Part shown: positions 26,166 to 35,563 of the stretch, piece by piece
Layout of the letters: the number at the start of each line of letters is the position of its first letter
Position numbering within the stretch: the first letter of the stretch is position 1
Assembly (NCBI GenBank): GCA_947630485.1
Contig: CANRHU010000015.1
Location: 1-52,787 of the forward strand
Origin: an uncultured Lachnospiraceae bacterium
Lineage (GTDB): Bacteria > Bacillota > Clostridia > Lachnospirales > Lachnospiraceae
Reading direction: 5' to 3'
Length of the DNA stretch: 52,787 nucleotides
Notes under the pieces: generated by a model
Seen by the model: the letters and a program-made list of their open reading frames with translations, nothing else
Database searches by the model: none
What the model was told of the DNA's origin: nothing
Translations under genes and position numbers: made by a program

Positions 26166-27572
26166 ATGAAACAGCGCGGGTGGTACTATCTTCTGCCGGC
26201 TGCAGGGACTTTATTTGGAATCTGGTACATCCACATAGCTTTTTACGATGTGGTTTATTCGGATTACATCCGTCTGGTAAATAGTTATCTCGCGGATGTG
26301 TGGGATCCGTCCCGCTTTCTGGTGCCGGATGTACTGACCCGGGTACCGCTTACTTATCTGGGACGTATCGTGAATACCACGTTCTTTCACTACAGCGTGA
26401 CCTTCGATCAGATTCTCGGCGTTCTGGGACTGGGCCTTTCCGGCGTTTGCGTGGTGTCCTACGGCATCCGCCGCGGGATCGGCTTCGGCTGGATGGCGGC
26501 GCTTATGGCGGTGATATTCAGTCTGAACAAATGGGAGATGCTGACCAACGGAACCGGATGGGTACATTTTTTTGCGTTTGCCGGATTCTATTACCATTAC
26601 CTGGTGCTGGACCGGGTCTGGAGCGGCGAAGAAAAGCCGGGCGACAGGCGGAAGCTTCTGTGGCTTCCCGGCGCTCTGATCCTGACGGCAGCGGGACAGT
26701 ACTGCGCTGTGTACGCGGCGGTGCTGTTTCTGGTATATCTGTGCCGGATTGCGGCGGCCTGGTTTGGAAAACGGCGCTGGGATAGGGAATATACAGGATA
26801 TTTTCTGGCGGTGGCGATTCCCTTTGGCTGTTACCTCCTGAGCAATTCCTTTGCGGTGGAGGATCACGCGGGGATGCAGGATATATCGCTTCTGGCGCAG
26901 CTGGCGGAGACGCCGATGTATTTTGTGAGGTTTCTTCTGCGCTCCCTTTCTTCTGTTGTGGTGGGAATCAGCTTTTCCGGGAAACATTTCTCCGGAAATC
27001 TGCCTTATATGGTGCTGGGAGTGCTGACAGCCGCCGCGTATCTGACGGCCCTGTGGCTGCAGTACAGGTACAGAATCTGGGAGCGGACGATTTTACCGCT
27101 TATTCTGGTGCTTTCAGGCGGCGCCAACCATCTGCTGATTCTGCTGGCCCGCTGGAGTTTTTTGCGGGAGGATTACGGCATGAGCTCCCGCTATGCGCTG
27201 CAGTTTTCCGTAGGCGTGGTGGGAATTCTGCTGACCTATGCGGCTGTGTGGAAGAAGACGGATACGGCGCCGGAGCCGGCAGGAAAAATGAGACGCTGTG
27301 TTACGGTATTGTTTGCGGCGATGTTTTTGGCGGGGACGATTCTGGATACCCGGCAGGAGCTTGAGACCGCCCCTTACCGGAAGCTCCTTTGTATGGAGCG
27401 GGCGCGGATTGCCCTGGATTTTGAGAACCGGTCCGATGATGAACTGCGGGAGAATTTTGAATACCGCACTTCCCAGCCGGAGAGCGGCCAGGCGGTGCGG
27501 GAGGCGCTGACAATTCTGAAGGAACACGGGTGGAATGTGTTTTACAGAGAAGAGGAGAATATTGCGGAATGA
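26166..27572 (+). CDS. Polytopic membrane protein, GT-C-like or modifying enzyme
   Basis: About 468 residues with some ten membrane helices. The first helix (LLPAAGTLFGIWYIHIAF) is followed by a loop with VVYSDYIRLVNSYLADVWD, again an Asp-containing extracellular loop as in GT-C proteins. ATG 26166 has AGAGGA at good spacing; a TTG at 26145 extends the frame but is less likely. Its stop overlaps the rfbG start (ATGA). No named family is recognised. It probably takes part in assembly or modification of the glycan made by this cluster. Confidence 0.55.
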   Translation: MKQRGWYYLLPAAGTLFGIWYIHIAFYDVVYSDYIRLVNSYLADVWDPSRFLVPDVLTRVPLTYLGRIVNTTFFHYSVTFDQILGVLGLGLSGVCVVSYGIRRGIGFGWMAALMAVIFSLNKWEMLTNGTGWVHFFAFAGFYYHYLVLDRVWSGEEKPGDRRKLLWLPGALILTAAGQYCAVYAAVLFLVYLCRIAAAWFGKRRWDREYTGYFLAVAIPFGCYLLSNSFAVEDHAGMQDISLLAQLAETPMYFVRFLLRSLSSVVVGISFSGKHFSGNLPYMVLGVLTAAAYLTALWLQYRYRIWERTILPLILVLSGGANHLLILLARWSFLREDYGMSSRYALQFSVGVVGILLTYAAVWKKTDTAPEPAGKMRRCVTVLFAAMFLAGTILDTRQELETAPYRKLLCMERARIALDFENRSDDELRENFEYRTSQPESGQAVREALTILKEHGWNVFYREEENIAE

Positions 27573-28624
27573 ATGAATCAGGAGAATTTTATCGCGGCAG
27601 GAAGGTTCTGGTGACCGGGCACACCGGTTTTAAGGGAAGCTGGCTGTGCCGGATTCTGCTGGGGCTGGGGGCGCAGGTTACCGGATACTCGCTGGACCCG
27701 GCCACGGACCCGGCCCTGTATCATCTGGCGGGACTGGAAGGGCGGATCCGAAGCGTGCGCGGCGACGTGCGGGATCTGGAGCATCTGCGCCGGGTCTTTG
27801 AGGAGACGCAGCCCGAGGTGGTTCTGCATCTGGCAGCGCAGCCCATTGTTCGGACTTCCTATGAGGAGCCTGTTTATACCTATGAGACGAACGTGATGGG
27901 AACCGTCCATGTGCTGGAATGCGTCCGTCTCTGTCCGTCCGTGCGGTCTTTTCTCAATGTAACGACGGATAAGGTCTATCTGAATGTGGAGCGCAATTAC
28001 GGATATCGCGAGGAAGATCCGCTGGACGGCTACGATCCCTATTCGAATTCCAAATCCTGCTCGGAATTGGTGACGCACAGCTATGCCCGGTCCTTTTTCG
28101 GCGACGGCCGCTGTGCCGTTTCCACGGCCCGTGCCGGCAATGTGATCGGCGGCGGGGATTTTGCCCGAGACCGGATCATCCCGGATTGTGTGCGCGCCGC
28201 CTCGGAAGGGCGGCCGATTATCGTGCGTAATCCTCATTCCATCCGTCCGTACCAGCATGTGCTGGAGCCGCTGGCGGTTTATCTGTTGATTGCAGAGCGG
28301 CAGTGGGAAAGGCCGGAATATGCGGGATACTATAATGTGGGACCGGATGATGCGGACTGTATCGAAACAGGGCGGCTTGCGGATCTGTTCTGCCGGTTCT
28401 GGGGAGACGGCGCGGTATGGCTGGACCGATCGGACGGAGGTCCCCATGAGGCGGGCTTTTTGAAGCTGAACTGTGATAAGGTGAAGGAGACGTTCGGATG
28501 GCAGCCGCGGCTTACTGTGGATGAGGCCGTGGCCTGGACTGTGGCCTGGACAAAGGCGTGGCTGGGCGGAGAAGATATAGAGAAAGTGATGGACGGACAG
28601 ATTCGGGACTTCTTCCGGATGTAG
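27569..28624 (+). CDS. rfbG: CDP-glucose 4,6-dehydratase
   Basis: 351 residues, extended short-chain dehydrogenase. NAD-binding VTGHTGFKGSWL is the RfbG-type start, TTDKVY follows the acidic/substrate region, and the catalytic Tyr-x3-Lys is in DPYSNSKSCSE. It turns CDP-glucose into CDP-4-keto-6-deoxyglucose, the entry to CDP-3,6-dideoxyhexoses. ATG 27569 overlaps the previous stop by four bases; upstream in-frame codons lie within the preceding gene. rfbH follows after 59 bases. The glucose-1-phosphate cytidylyltransferase (RfbF) that makes the substrate is not in this window. Confidence 0.9.
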   Translation: MNESGEFYRGRKVLVTGHTGFKGSWLCRILLGLGAQVTGYSLDPATDPALYHLAGLEGRIRSVRGDVRDLEHLRRVFEETQPEVVLHLAAQPIVRTSYEEPVYTYETNVMGTVHVLECVRLCPSVRSFLNVTTDKVYLNVERNYGYREEDPLDGYDPYSNSKSCSELVTHSYARSFFGDGRCAVSTARAGNVIGGGDFARDRIIPDCVRAASEGRPIIVRNPHSIRPYQHVLEPLAVYLLIAERQWERPEYAGYYNVGPDDADCIETGRLADLFCRFWGDGAVWLDRSDGGPHEAGFLKLNCDKVKETFGWQPRLTVDEAVAWTVAWTKAWLGGEDIEKVMDGQIRDFFRM

Positions 28625-28683
28625 GATGAGCATGTTTGGACAGGGTCTGCGCTGGGCTGCGGCTCTGGGAAAGGAAATCGGTT

Positions 28684-30030
28684 ATGTTTGAGAATAAGAC
28701 GGAATTGCAGGCACGGGCGGAAATTCTCGAAATGGTCGGAGAGTATTGCGACCGTTTTCATAGCAGGAAACCGTATGAGGAGGGAGATCGGATTCCCTAT
28801 GCCTCCCGCGTATATGACCGGGCGGAAATGACAAATTTGGTGGACAGCGCGCTGGAATTCTGGCTGACCTCCGGCCGCTATACGGATGAATTTGAGAAAA
28901 AACTTGCGGCTTATCTTGGAGTTCGTTATTGTTCTCTGGTCAACTCCGGCTCTTCCGCGAATCTGGCGGCGTTCATGGCGCTGACCTCTCCTCTTCTCGG
29001 GGAACGCCAGGTAAGGCCGGGGGATGAGATGATCACTGTGGCGGCGGGGTTTCCCACGACGGTGACGCCGGCGATCCAGTATGGGGTGAGACCTGTATTT
29101 GTGGATGTGACCATACCGCAGTATAATATCGACGTCTCCAGGCTGGAGGAGGCGTATTCAGAGAAAACAAAGGTCGTCATGATTGCCCACACGCTGGGAA
29201 ATCCGTTTGACCTGGCAGCCGTAAAAGCATTCTGCGCCCGCCATAACCTGTGGCTGGTGGAGGATAACTGCGACGCGCTTGGCAGCCGTTACTGCCTGGA
29301 CGGAAAGGATGCGTTTACCGGGACTGTCGGGGACATCGGAACCTCCAGCTTTTATCCGCCGCACCATATGACTATGGGGGAGGGCGGCGCTGTCTATACG
29401 AACAATCCGCTGCTGCACCGGATTATCCGCTCGCTGCGCGACTGGGGGAGGGACTGCTCCTGTCCGCCAGGCCGGGACAATCTCTGCGGGCATCGGTTTG
29501 ATAAGCAGTACGGACAGCTTCCGTTAGGTTATGACCATAAGTACGTTTATTCCCATTTTGGGTATAATCTGAAGGCGACCGATATGCAGGCGGCGATCGG
29601 CTGTGCGCAGCTGGATAAGTTTCCGTCCTTTGTGGAGCGGAGGCGCCATAATTTCGACCGTCTGTATGAGGCTCTTCGCGGGACGGAGGAGAAGCTGATT
29701 CTTCCAGAGGCGGCCCGCGGAGCAAAGCCCAGCTGGTTTGGCTTCCTGATCACCTGCCGTGAAGGCGTCGATCGAAATACGGCAGTGCGGTATGTGGAGG
29801 GAAAGGGAGTCCAGACACGGATGCTTTTTGCGGGGAATCTGACCAGACATCCCTGTTTTGACCAGATGCGTGAGAGCGGTCAGGGATATCGCGTCGTCGG
29901 GGATCTGACGAATACCGACCGGATTATGCGCGACAGCTTCTGGGTGGGACTCTATCCTGGAATGACAGACGAGATGATCGACTATATGGCCAGAGTGATC
30001 CGGGAATCGATCGATATGGAGAAGGCGTGA
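28684..30030 (+). CDS. rfbH: CDP-4-keto-6-deoxy-D-glucose 3-dehydrase (E1-type)
   Basis: 448 residues, aminotransferase-fold enzyme that uses pyridoxamine phosphate and an iron-sulfur cluster to remove the 3-hydroxyl. The PLP-binding Lys of normal family members is replaced by His in SFYPPHHMTMGEGG, as expected for RfbH. Cysteines for the [2Fe-2S] cluster are seen in VEDNC and in DCSCPPGRDNLC (the C-x-C-x7-C part of the E1 pattern). ATG 28684 follows AAAGGAAATCGG; the frame open upstream to 28636 has weak support. It works after RfbG. The reductase partner (RfbI/E3) and final ketoreductase are not in the window. Confidence 0.93.
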   Translation: MFENKTELQARAEILEMVGEYCDRFHSRKPYEEGDRIPYASRVYDRAEMTNLVDSALEFWLTSGRYTDEFEKKLAAYLGVRYCSLVNSGSSANLAAFMALTSPLLGERQVRPGDEMITVAAGFPTTVTPAIQYGVRPVFVDVTIPQYNIDVSRLEEAYSEKTKVVMIAHTLGNPFDLAAVKAFCARHNLWLVEDNCDALGSRYCLDGKDAFTGTVGDIGTSSFYPPHHMTMGEGGAVYTNNPLLHRIIRSLRDWGRDCSCPPGRDNLCGHRFDKQYGQLPLGYDHKYVYSHFGYNLKATDMQAAIGCAQLDKFPSFVERRRHNFDRLYEALRGTEEKLILPEAARGAKPSWFGFLITCREGVDRNTAVRYVEGKGVQTRMLFAGNLTRHPCFDQMRESGQGYRVVGDLTNTDRIMRDSFWVGLYPGMTDEMIDYMARVIRESIDMEKA

Positions 30031-30046
30031 GGAAAGAGGGAGCAGT

Positions 30047-30904
30047 TTGGAAGAGAAAAAATATACGGACGGGGAGCCGGATTACGGTCTGGAGGCAGTT
30101 CACCGCGCCAGCTTAAGTATTTTGAAAGAGATTGACCGTATCTGCCGCAAATACGGTCTGCAGTATATGATGGATTCCGGAACTCTCCTGGGAGCCGTGC
30201 GTCATAAGGGCTTTATTCCCTGGGACGACGACGCCGATGTGGCGTTTACCCGGGATAATTATGAGGCGTTTGCGAAGGTGGTGCAAAAGGAGCTGCCAAA
30301 GGAGATGCGCTTTCTGGAGCTGCGGGATCTGGGCGAGGCGTTCTATGATTTTACGCCCCGGATTGTCTATCTTCCCAGCAGGACTTATGGGGATACGGAA
30401 GAAATGCGGTTTTACGGAGGCAGGCTGGATCATCTGTGGGTAGATTTATTTATCCTGGACGAGCTTCCGGAGAAGAAATGGGCCGCCGGCTGGACAAAGC
30501 TTCTGCATGTGCTGGTCTATGGACTGGCCATGGGACACCGCATGCAGCTGGACTACGGCAAATTTGGACCGGCAGGGAAAGCGGCGGTATGGATGCTGTC
30601 CCGTCTGGGCAAAATGCTGCCGATGAAGACAATACGGAAGCTGCAGTACCGGGCGGCGACCAAAGATAAAAAAGGGAAGAGTTCCCTGTTGTATTACAGC
30701 AATTATCAGCCGGACTTTCTGTATGTGACCGTCCGGACGGAATGGAGCGGAACGGCGGTGGATCTGCCGTTTGCAGACACGGTGCTGATGGCTCCGAAGG
30801 GATGGGATCCGGTGCTTCGCGAAGTCTACGGCGATTATATGACGCTGCCTCCTGAGGAGAAACGGGCGCCGGCCCATTCGAGCGGGGAACTGACGGTATA
30901 CTGA
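30047..30904 (+). CDS. LicD-family phosphotransferase
   Basis: 285 residues, LicD superfamily (nucleotidyltransferase fold). The family hallmark is LLGAVRHKGFIPWDDDADV with the metal-binding Asp cluster, and the distal conserved PKGWDPVLREVYGDYM is present. LicD proteins transfer phosphocholine or other phospho-groups to surface glycans; the group here is unknown. The start is TTG 30047 with GAGGGAG upstream; no ATG is suitable. It follows rfbH by 16 bases and precedes a GT-C-like membrane protein, so it likely decorates the polymer. Confidence 0.9.
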   Translation: MEEKKYTDGEPDYGLEAVHRASLSILKEIDRICRKYGLQYMMDSGTLLGAVRHKGFIPWDDDADVAFTRDNYEAFAKVVQKELPKEMRFLELRDLGEAFYDFTPRIVYLPSRTYGDTEEMRFYGGRLDHLWVDLFILDELPEKKWAAGWTKLLHVLVYGLAMGHRMQLDYGKFGPAGKAAVWMLSRLGKMLPMKTIRKLQYRAATKDKKGKSSLLYYSNYQPDFLYVTVRTEWSGTAVDLPFADTVLMAPKGWDPVLREVYGDYMTLPPEEKRAPAHSSGELTVY

Positions 30905-30933
30905 AAAGACGGAAATCATAAACGGAGAGATTG

Positions 30934-33345
30934 ATGAAAGCATTATCGGGAAAGGAAAAATGCATACTGGCTGTGCTTGCCGCGCTGTTGGCAGGCGGGA
31001 TTTTCCATGCGTCGGATAAGATTTTGGTGCATGGAATTTACGCCAGATTTTTCAGGTATCCGGAATATATTTCCATGATTGCGGAGTTGGCGGTTCTGTT
31101 TGTCCTTTTTGCGGTAATCGGACGCCGCGTGACGAACCGGAGAAAGAGAAGCCTCTATATCGGGGCGGTCATGGCGGTCTTTCTTTGGATTCATGTGATC
31201 CTGCTTCCGCTTTTGGTGTCGGGTCTGTATCTTCTTTATATCTGCTTTTTGGGCAGGAAGATCCGATGCGCCCTGGCGAAGGCCGGATCAGACCAAAAGG
31301 AATGTCTGACGGATACGGGGCGGGATTTCCTGATTGGAAGCATGGCGGTGATCTGCGTATTCTGCCTGATGTCGGCCGTTGATCGGGCTTTCGGAATCCG
31401 GATCGGTTCGATTCCCGCCATGTGGTGCTTCGTGCTGGCAAGCGGTCTTGGAATGCTTGCCTGGGAGCTGATGCACGGCTCTGTCCGCGCGGGCAGGCGT
31501 AAGAGAGCGGAAGCGGCGGATTCTCCGAGTCTATATGAGATTACTGCTGACGGTGCATGGTCCGTCTCCACCGCGGTCGGCGTGGCCTTCGTCCTAATGG
31601 TCTTTTGTCTGCAGGCAGGCCGTCTGAACCTGGCCCTCGATTATGATACGATGTGGTATGGGGTTCGCGCCCCCTACATTCTGAATAACGGACGCGGCAT
31701 CTATGAGAATCTGGGGACGCTGGCGGTGGTTTACACATATTCTAAGGGCTGGGAAACGCTGACGCTTCCCTTAAGCATTCTTCCGTCCTATGCTTTTCTT
31801 ATGTCGGCCAGTTTGTGGATGGGCGCGGGGATGCTTGCGGCTGCGTATCAGATCGGCCGGTATTTTATGAACCGGAGGCGCAGCGGTTTTTTTGTGGCCT
31901 TTCTGGCATCCCTGCCGGTTTTGATGAATATGTCCATTTCCGCGAAAACCGATATGGCCGCGCTGTATGTGCAGCTTTTGATGATTTTGGAGCTTCTGCG
32001 CTTTCTTTTGCGGCGAGACGGCCGGGATGCGGGACAGGCGGAGGACGGCCGGGATGCGGCGCTCTATTACAGCGTGGCCGCCCTGGTTCTGAGCTGGCTT
32101 TTCAAGCCTACAGCCATGGTATTTTCCACGGCTGTCTATGGTATGAGCTTTTTGTATCTCCTGTTCCGCCGCCGCTTTTCGTTTTGGTGTGCGCCGGGGG
32201 CGCGGGCGGAGGCGGCGGGCGCCGTGTTTCTGACATTGGGAAGTACGGTCGGCATCTGGGCCAGAACCTGGCTGCTTACCGGCGTTCCGGTGACCTCTAT
32301 TTTTTCCGGTTTTTTCCTGAAACTGGGGTTTCATTTGAAATATCCCTACAGCGCCAAGCCGGTACCCAATTCCGCGGCGGAGATGACGCTGGCAGAGAAA
32401 GCGGGACATATGCTTTCGCGGTTGTACGGGCTCGTTCTCAGTCCCCATGACGAGGCGGATATGAGTCATGTGCTCATGGCCTGGGGCTGTATGGCGATCT
32501 GGTTTTTCTTTTGGATGGCGCTGGCCTGGCTTTTTTTGGAAAAGACGAAGGAAAGATCCTCCAGGGAGAGACTTCTGGACGGCTGGCTGGGAACCGTATT
32601 CTGGCCGTATGCGGCAGTGAATTTTGTCAGCCTTTATCTGTTGGGGCAGGTGGACGGCAATTATTTTATGCTGCTTTACATCCTGATCACGCTGGGCGGT
32701 TTCCGCCTTCTGGGAAGGCTTAAGGCGCGGCCGTTGCGTGATGGGGCGGAGCTTTTGATGCTGCCGGCAATGGCGTTCGCAATGGTTCTTATGACGATGT
32801 CTAACTGGGCCTGGTCCATGGGCTTTACGCCTGTCAACCTGATTCATCGAGGCTATTACCGGCACCAGGATGAACAGCAGGTTCGGATGACGGAGCAGGG
32901 CAGCGGTGAGATTTGGGAGATTCTGGCGCAGGATCCGAGAACGCGGGTGATCGCCGTCGCGGATCATCCCACGGCGCTTCTGTTCCCATGCTGCGTTCAG
33001 TCGTTTACCGATATTACCAGCAACAACGGCAATCTGGCGGTGGCTATGACGGCAGCGGATTTTGCGGAGTTCATGGAATATGCGGGCACAGAGTATGTGT
33101 ACACCGATTCCAGCTGGCTCGGCGGCGGGGAGTGGACCTGGGGGTTTATGAGCGATCTGGTGGAGCAGGGATATTTAAAACCGATCTATTATAACGGGGA
33201 TAAAATGCTGGCTGAGGTTCACACAAACGGAATACCGGAGGAGGAAGCCGCCGCGGCTTTTGAACGGTTTCAGCGCGACTATCTGTTCCGGATCGAAAGG
33301 CTTTATCCGCAGCCGGACTCTGCAGTAAAGGAGACAGGAGAATGA
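30934..33345 (+). CDS. Large GT-C-like membrane glycosyltransferase (predicted)
   Basis: 803 residues, with about 12-14 membrane helices and a soluble C-terminal domain of some 200 residues. The first large external loop carries LALDYDTMWYGVRAPYIL with conserved acidic residues near the membrane, as in GT-C enzymes that use polyprenyl-phosphate sugars. ATG 30934 follows GGAGAG. The stop is inside the start of the following GT2 gene (four-base overlap); a GT2 of the GtrB/DPM type beside a GT-C enzyme is the standard pair, the first making the lipid-linked donor and the second using it outside. This assignment is inferred from architecture and neighbours. Confidence 0.65.
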   Translation: MKALSGKEKCILAVLAALLAGGIFHASDKILVHGIYARFFRYPEYISMIAELAVLFVLFAVIGRRVTNRRKRSLYIGAVMAVFLWIHVILLPLLVSGLYLLYICFLGRKIRCALAKAGSDQKECLTDTGRDFLIGSMAVICVFCLMSAVDRAFGIRIGSIPAMWCFVLASGLGMLAWELMHGSVRAGRRKRAEAADSPSLYEITADGAWSVSTAVGVAFVLMVFCLQAGRLNLALDYDTMWYGVRAPYILNNGRGIYENLGTLAVVYTYSKGWETLTLPLSILPSYAFLMSASLWMGAGMLAAAYQIGRYFMNRRRSGFFVAFLASLPVLMNMSISAKTDMAALYVQLLMILELLRFLLRRDGRDAGQAEDGRDAALYYSVAALVLSWLFKPTAMVFSTAVYGMSFLYLLFRRRFSFWCAPGARAEAAGAVFLTLGSTVGIWARTWLLTGVPVTSIFSGFFLKLGFHLKYPYSAKPVPNSAAEMTLAEKAGHMLSRLYGLVLSPHDEADMSHVLMAWGCMAIWFFFWMALAWLFLEKTKERSSRERLLDGWLGTVFWPYAAVNFVSLYLLGQVDGNYFMLLYILITLGGFRLLGRLKARPLRDGAELLMLPAMAFAMVLMTMSNWAWSMGFTPVNLIHRGYYRHQDEQQVRMTEQGSGEIWEILAQDPRTRVIAVADHPTALLFPCCVQSFTDITSNNGNLAVAMTAADFAEFMEYAGTEYVYTDSSWLGGGEWTWGFMSDLVEQGYLKPIYYNGDKMLAEVHTNGIPEEEAAAAFERFQRDYLFRIERLYPQPDSAVKETGE

Positions 33346-34277
33346 AACGGTTGCTGTCGATTGTAGTGTCAGTTTATAATGAGGAAGCGGTATTGGAACA
33401 GTTTTACCGGGAGGCCGGTCAGGTGCTTAGCGGTATTTCCTGGGATTATGAGCTTTTGTTTGTCAATGACGGAAGCCAGGACGACAGCCTGCCGATCTTG
33501 ACGCGGCTGGCCGCGCAGGATGCGCGTGTGAAGATAGTCAGCTTTTCCAGGAATTTCGGCCACGAGGCGGCTATGATCGCCGGCGTGGATTACAGCCGCG
33601 GCGACGGTATTGTCTGTATGGACGCGGATCTGCAGCATCCGCCGGCATGTATCCCTGAAATTCTGGAACGGTTCGAGGAAGGATATCAGGTCATCAATAT
33701 GGTGCGGACCAAAAATGAGTCCGCCGGCTGGTTCAAAAACCTGGCTTCCGCTGCTTTTTACAGCCTGATCAATGCCCTGTCGGACGTACATTTTGAAAAC
33801 AACGCTTCGGATTTTTTGGCCGTCAGCAGACAGGTGGCAGATGTTTTAAAGGACAGTTATCGGGAACGGGTCCGCTTCCTGCGCGGTTTCGTGCAGAACG
33901 TAGGTTTTCGCCGGACAACCATTGAATATGAGGCCCGGGCGCGTGCCGCGGGGCAGAGCAAGTACAGTATCCGCAGGCTGTTCCAGTTTTCCGTGAATAC
34001 GATCGTGTGTTTTTCCAACCTGCCGCTGAAGCTGGGCATTTATGCGGGGCTTCTGTCAGGGCTTCTGGGCATGATTGTGCTGGTCTATACGCTGTTTACC
34101 AGGAGGGGCGCGCCCAGAGGTTATGCTACGATCGTGGTTTTGATCTGTTTTATGTTTGCGATCCTGTTTTTGCTGGTGGGCATCATCGGAGAGTATATTT
34201 CGATTCTGTTCACGGAGCTTAAGGACCGGCCGATCTATATTGTGGAAGAGACGAAAAATCTGGAAAGAGAATCATGA
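33342..34277 (+). CDS. Polyprenyl-phosphate glycosyltransferase (GtrB/DPM1-like GT2)
   Basis: 311 residues. GT-A domain with SIVVSVYNEEAVLEQF, VNDGSQDDS, and the metal motif in CMDADLQHPP; FVQNVGFRRTTIEYEAR follows, and two C-terminal membrane helices (about 231-252 and 263-288) anchor it as in GtrB. It loads a sugar from a nucleotide donor onto undecaprenyl phosphate. It overlaps the GT-C-like gene by four bases. The sugar might be glucose, the heptose or another; it cannot be read from sequence. Confidence 0.9.
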   Translation: MKRLLSIVVSVYNEEAVLEQFYREAGQVLSGISWDYELLFVNDGSQDDSLPILTRLAAQDARVKIVSFSRNFGHEAAMIAGVDYSRGDGIVCMDADLQHPPACIPEILERFEEGYQVINMVRTKNESAGWFKNLASAAFYSLINALSDVHFENNASDFLAVSRQVADVLKDSYRERVRFLRGFVQNVGFRRTTIEYEARARAAGQSKYSIRRLFQFSVNTIVCFSNLPLKLGIYAGLLSGLLGMIVLVYTLFTRRGAPRGYATIVVLICFMFAILFLLVGIIGEYISILFTELKDRPIYIVEETKNLERES

Positions 34278-34325
34278 AAGCCGGCGTATGGAAGCCGCGG
34301 CGCAGGGAGTCAGAGGGAATGGAAA

Positions 34326-35102
34326 ATGGAGCATGAAAGAGAAATTATGGATGTAGCCATCGAGGCAGGGCATATTCTGCTGGAAAACGGCGCGGAAATT
34401 TTCCGGGTGGAGGAAACCGTCTACCGGATCAGCCGTCATTACGGGCTTGATTCCGGCAGTGTTTTCACGCTGAGCAACGGAATTTTTGTCACGGCGGACA
34501 GTGCCGGCGCGGAGCCGTTTGCCAAAGTGATCCATGTGCCGGTGGGCAGCGCCCATCTGGACCGTGTCGCCGCGGTAAATCAGCTGTCCCGGGAGATCGA
34601 GGAGGGGAAATTTACGGTAAGCCAGGCTCGCGCGGAACTGGAGCGGATTCGGCATATGCCGGGGAAGACCTACCGGATGCAGGTGATCGGCGCCGCTATG
34701 GGCAGCGCCGGTTTCGCCTATATCTACGGAGGCAGTCCGATTGACAGTCTGGCGGCGTTCATCGCGGGAGCGATCCTGTATATCTATATCCTGTCCGTAA
34801 GCAGGCCGTATCTTTCGAAGATGGTGGGCAGCATTACCGGGGGCGCTATAGCGACTGCGGCCAGTATCCTTCTCTATAAGCTTGGTCTGGGAGAAAATCT
34901 GGATTATATCGTGATCGGCGCGGTGGTGTCCCTGATCCCGGGCGTGGCCTTTACCAATGCGATCCGGGATATCACGGATGAGAATTATCTGGCCGGCGTG
35001 GTGCGTATGCTGGATGCGCTTCTGGTCTTCTTCTGTATCGCTATGGGAGTCGGCCTGGTCTATGCCATCATGCAGCGCCTGATGGGAGGTGTGGTTCTGT
35101 GA
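34326..35102 (+). CDS. ThrE-type threonine/serine exporter, N-terminal-domain subunit (YjjP-like)
   Basis: 258 residues, PF06738-like. The soluble N-terminal part starts DVAIEAGHILLENGAEIFRVEETV (signature of this family), followed by GKTYRMQVIGAAMGSAGF and about five membrane helices. The start at 34326 follows GAGGGA. It overlaps the next gene by four bases (GTGA). In bacteria with split ThrE the two subunits make a membrane exporter for threonine, serine or related small acids. Confidence 0.88.
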   Translation: MEHEREIMDVAIEAGHILLENGAEIFRVEETVYRISRHYGLDSGSVFTLSNGIFVTADSAGAEPFAKVIHVPVGSAHLDRVAAVNQLSREIEEGKFTVSQARAELERIRHMPGKTYRMQVIGAAMGSAGFAYIYGGSPIDSLAAFIAGAILYIYILSVSRPYLSKMVGSITGGAIATAASILLYKLGLGENLDYIVIGAVVSLIPGVAFTNAIRDITDENYLAGVVRMLDALLVFFCIAMGVGLVYAIMQRLMGGVVL

Positions 35103-35560
35103 ATCTGGCGGGACAGGTTTTTGCAGCTGTGCTAGGTACAGTCGGATTTTCCATCATGTTCAGCGTGCCGCGGGAGTATTATCCGCTTTGCGGCTTTGTC
35201 GGCGGCACCGGCTGGCTGGTTTATTGTCTGGTGCTTCCCTTCGCGGACGCGCCGGAGGCGACGCTGGCGGGCACGGTGCTGGTTGTGCTGCTGTCGCGGA
35301 TGTTTGCCGTGCGGAGGCGCTGTCCGGTGACGATTTTTCTGATTCCCGGAATTATACCGTTGGTGCCGGGCGGGGATATCTACTGGATGGCATACTATAT
35401 CGTCATGAACCAGGTGGAGCGGGCGGCGGATAAGGGCTTTGAGGCGGTTAAGATTGCCGTAGCTATCGTGCTGGGGATTGTGTTTGTATTTCAGGTGCCG
35501 CAGAAAGCGTTTGCGGCGGTGGCAAGGGTGCTTAAAAAGCAGAGCACAGGGAGGTCTTGA
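35099..35560 (+). CDS. ThrE-type exporter, C-terminal-domain subunit (YjjB-like)
   Basis: 153 residues, PF12821-like, with about four to five membrane helices and the motif PREYYPLCGFVGGTGWL then IPGIIPLVPGGDIYWM. The start is GTG 35099-35101 overlapping the preceding stop. It completes the split threonine/serine exporter with the upstream gene. The pyrC gene begins only four bases later. Confidence 0.88.
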   Translation: MNLAGQVFAAVLGTVGFSIMFSVPREYYPLCGFVGGTGWLVYCLVLPFADAPEATLAGTVLVVLLSRMFAVRRRCPVTIFLIPGIIPLVPGGDIYWMAYYIVMNQVERAADKGFEAVKIAVAIVLGIVFVFQVPQKAFAAVARVLKKQSTGRS

Positions 35561-35563
35561 CAG

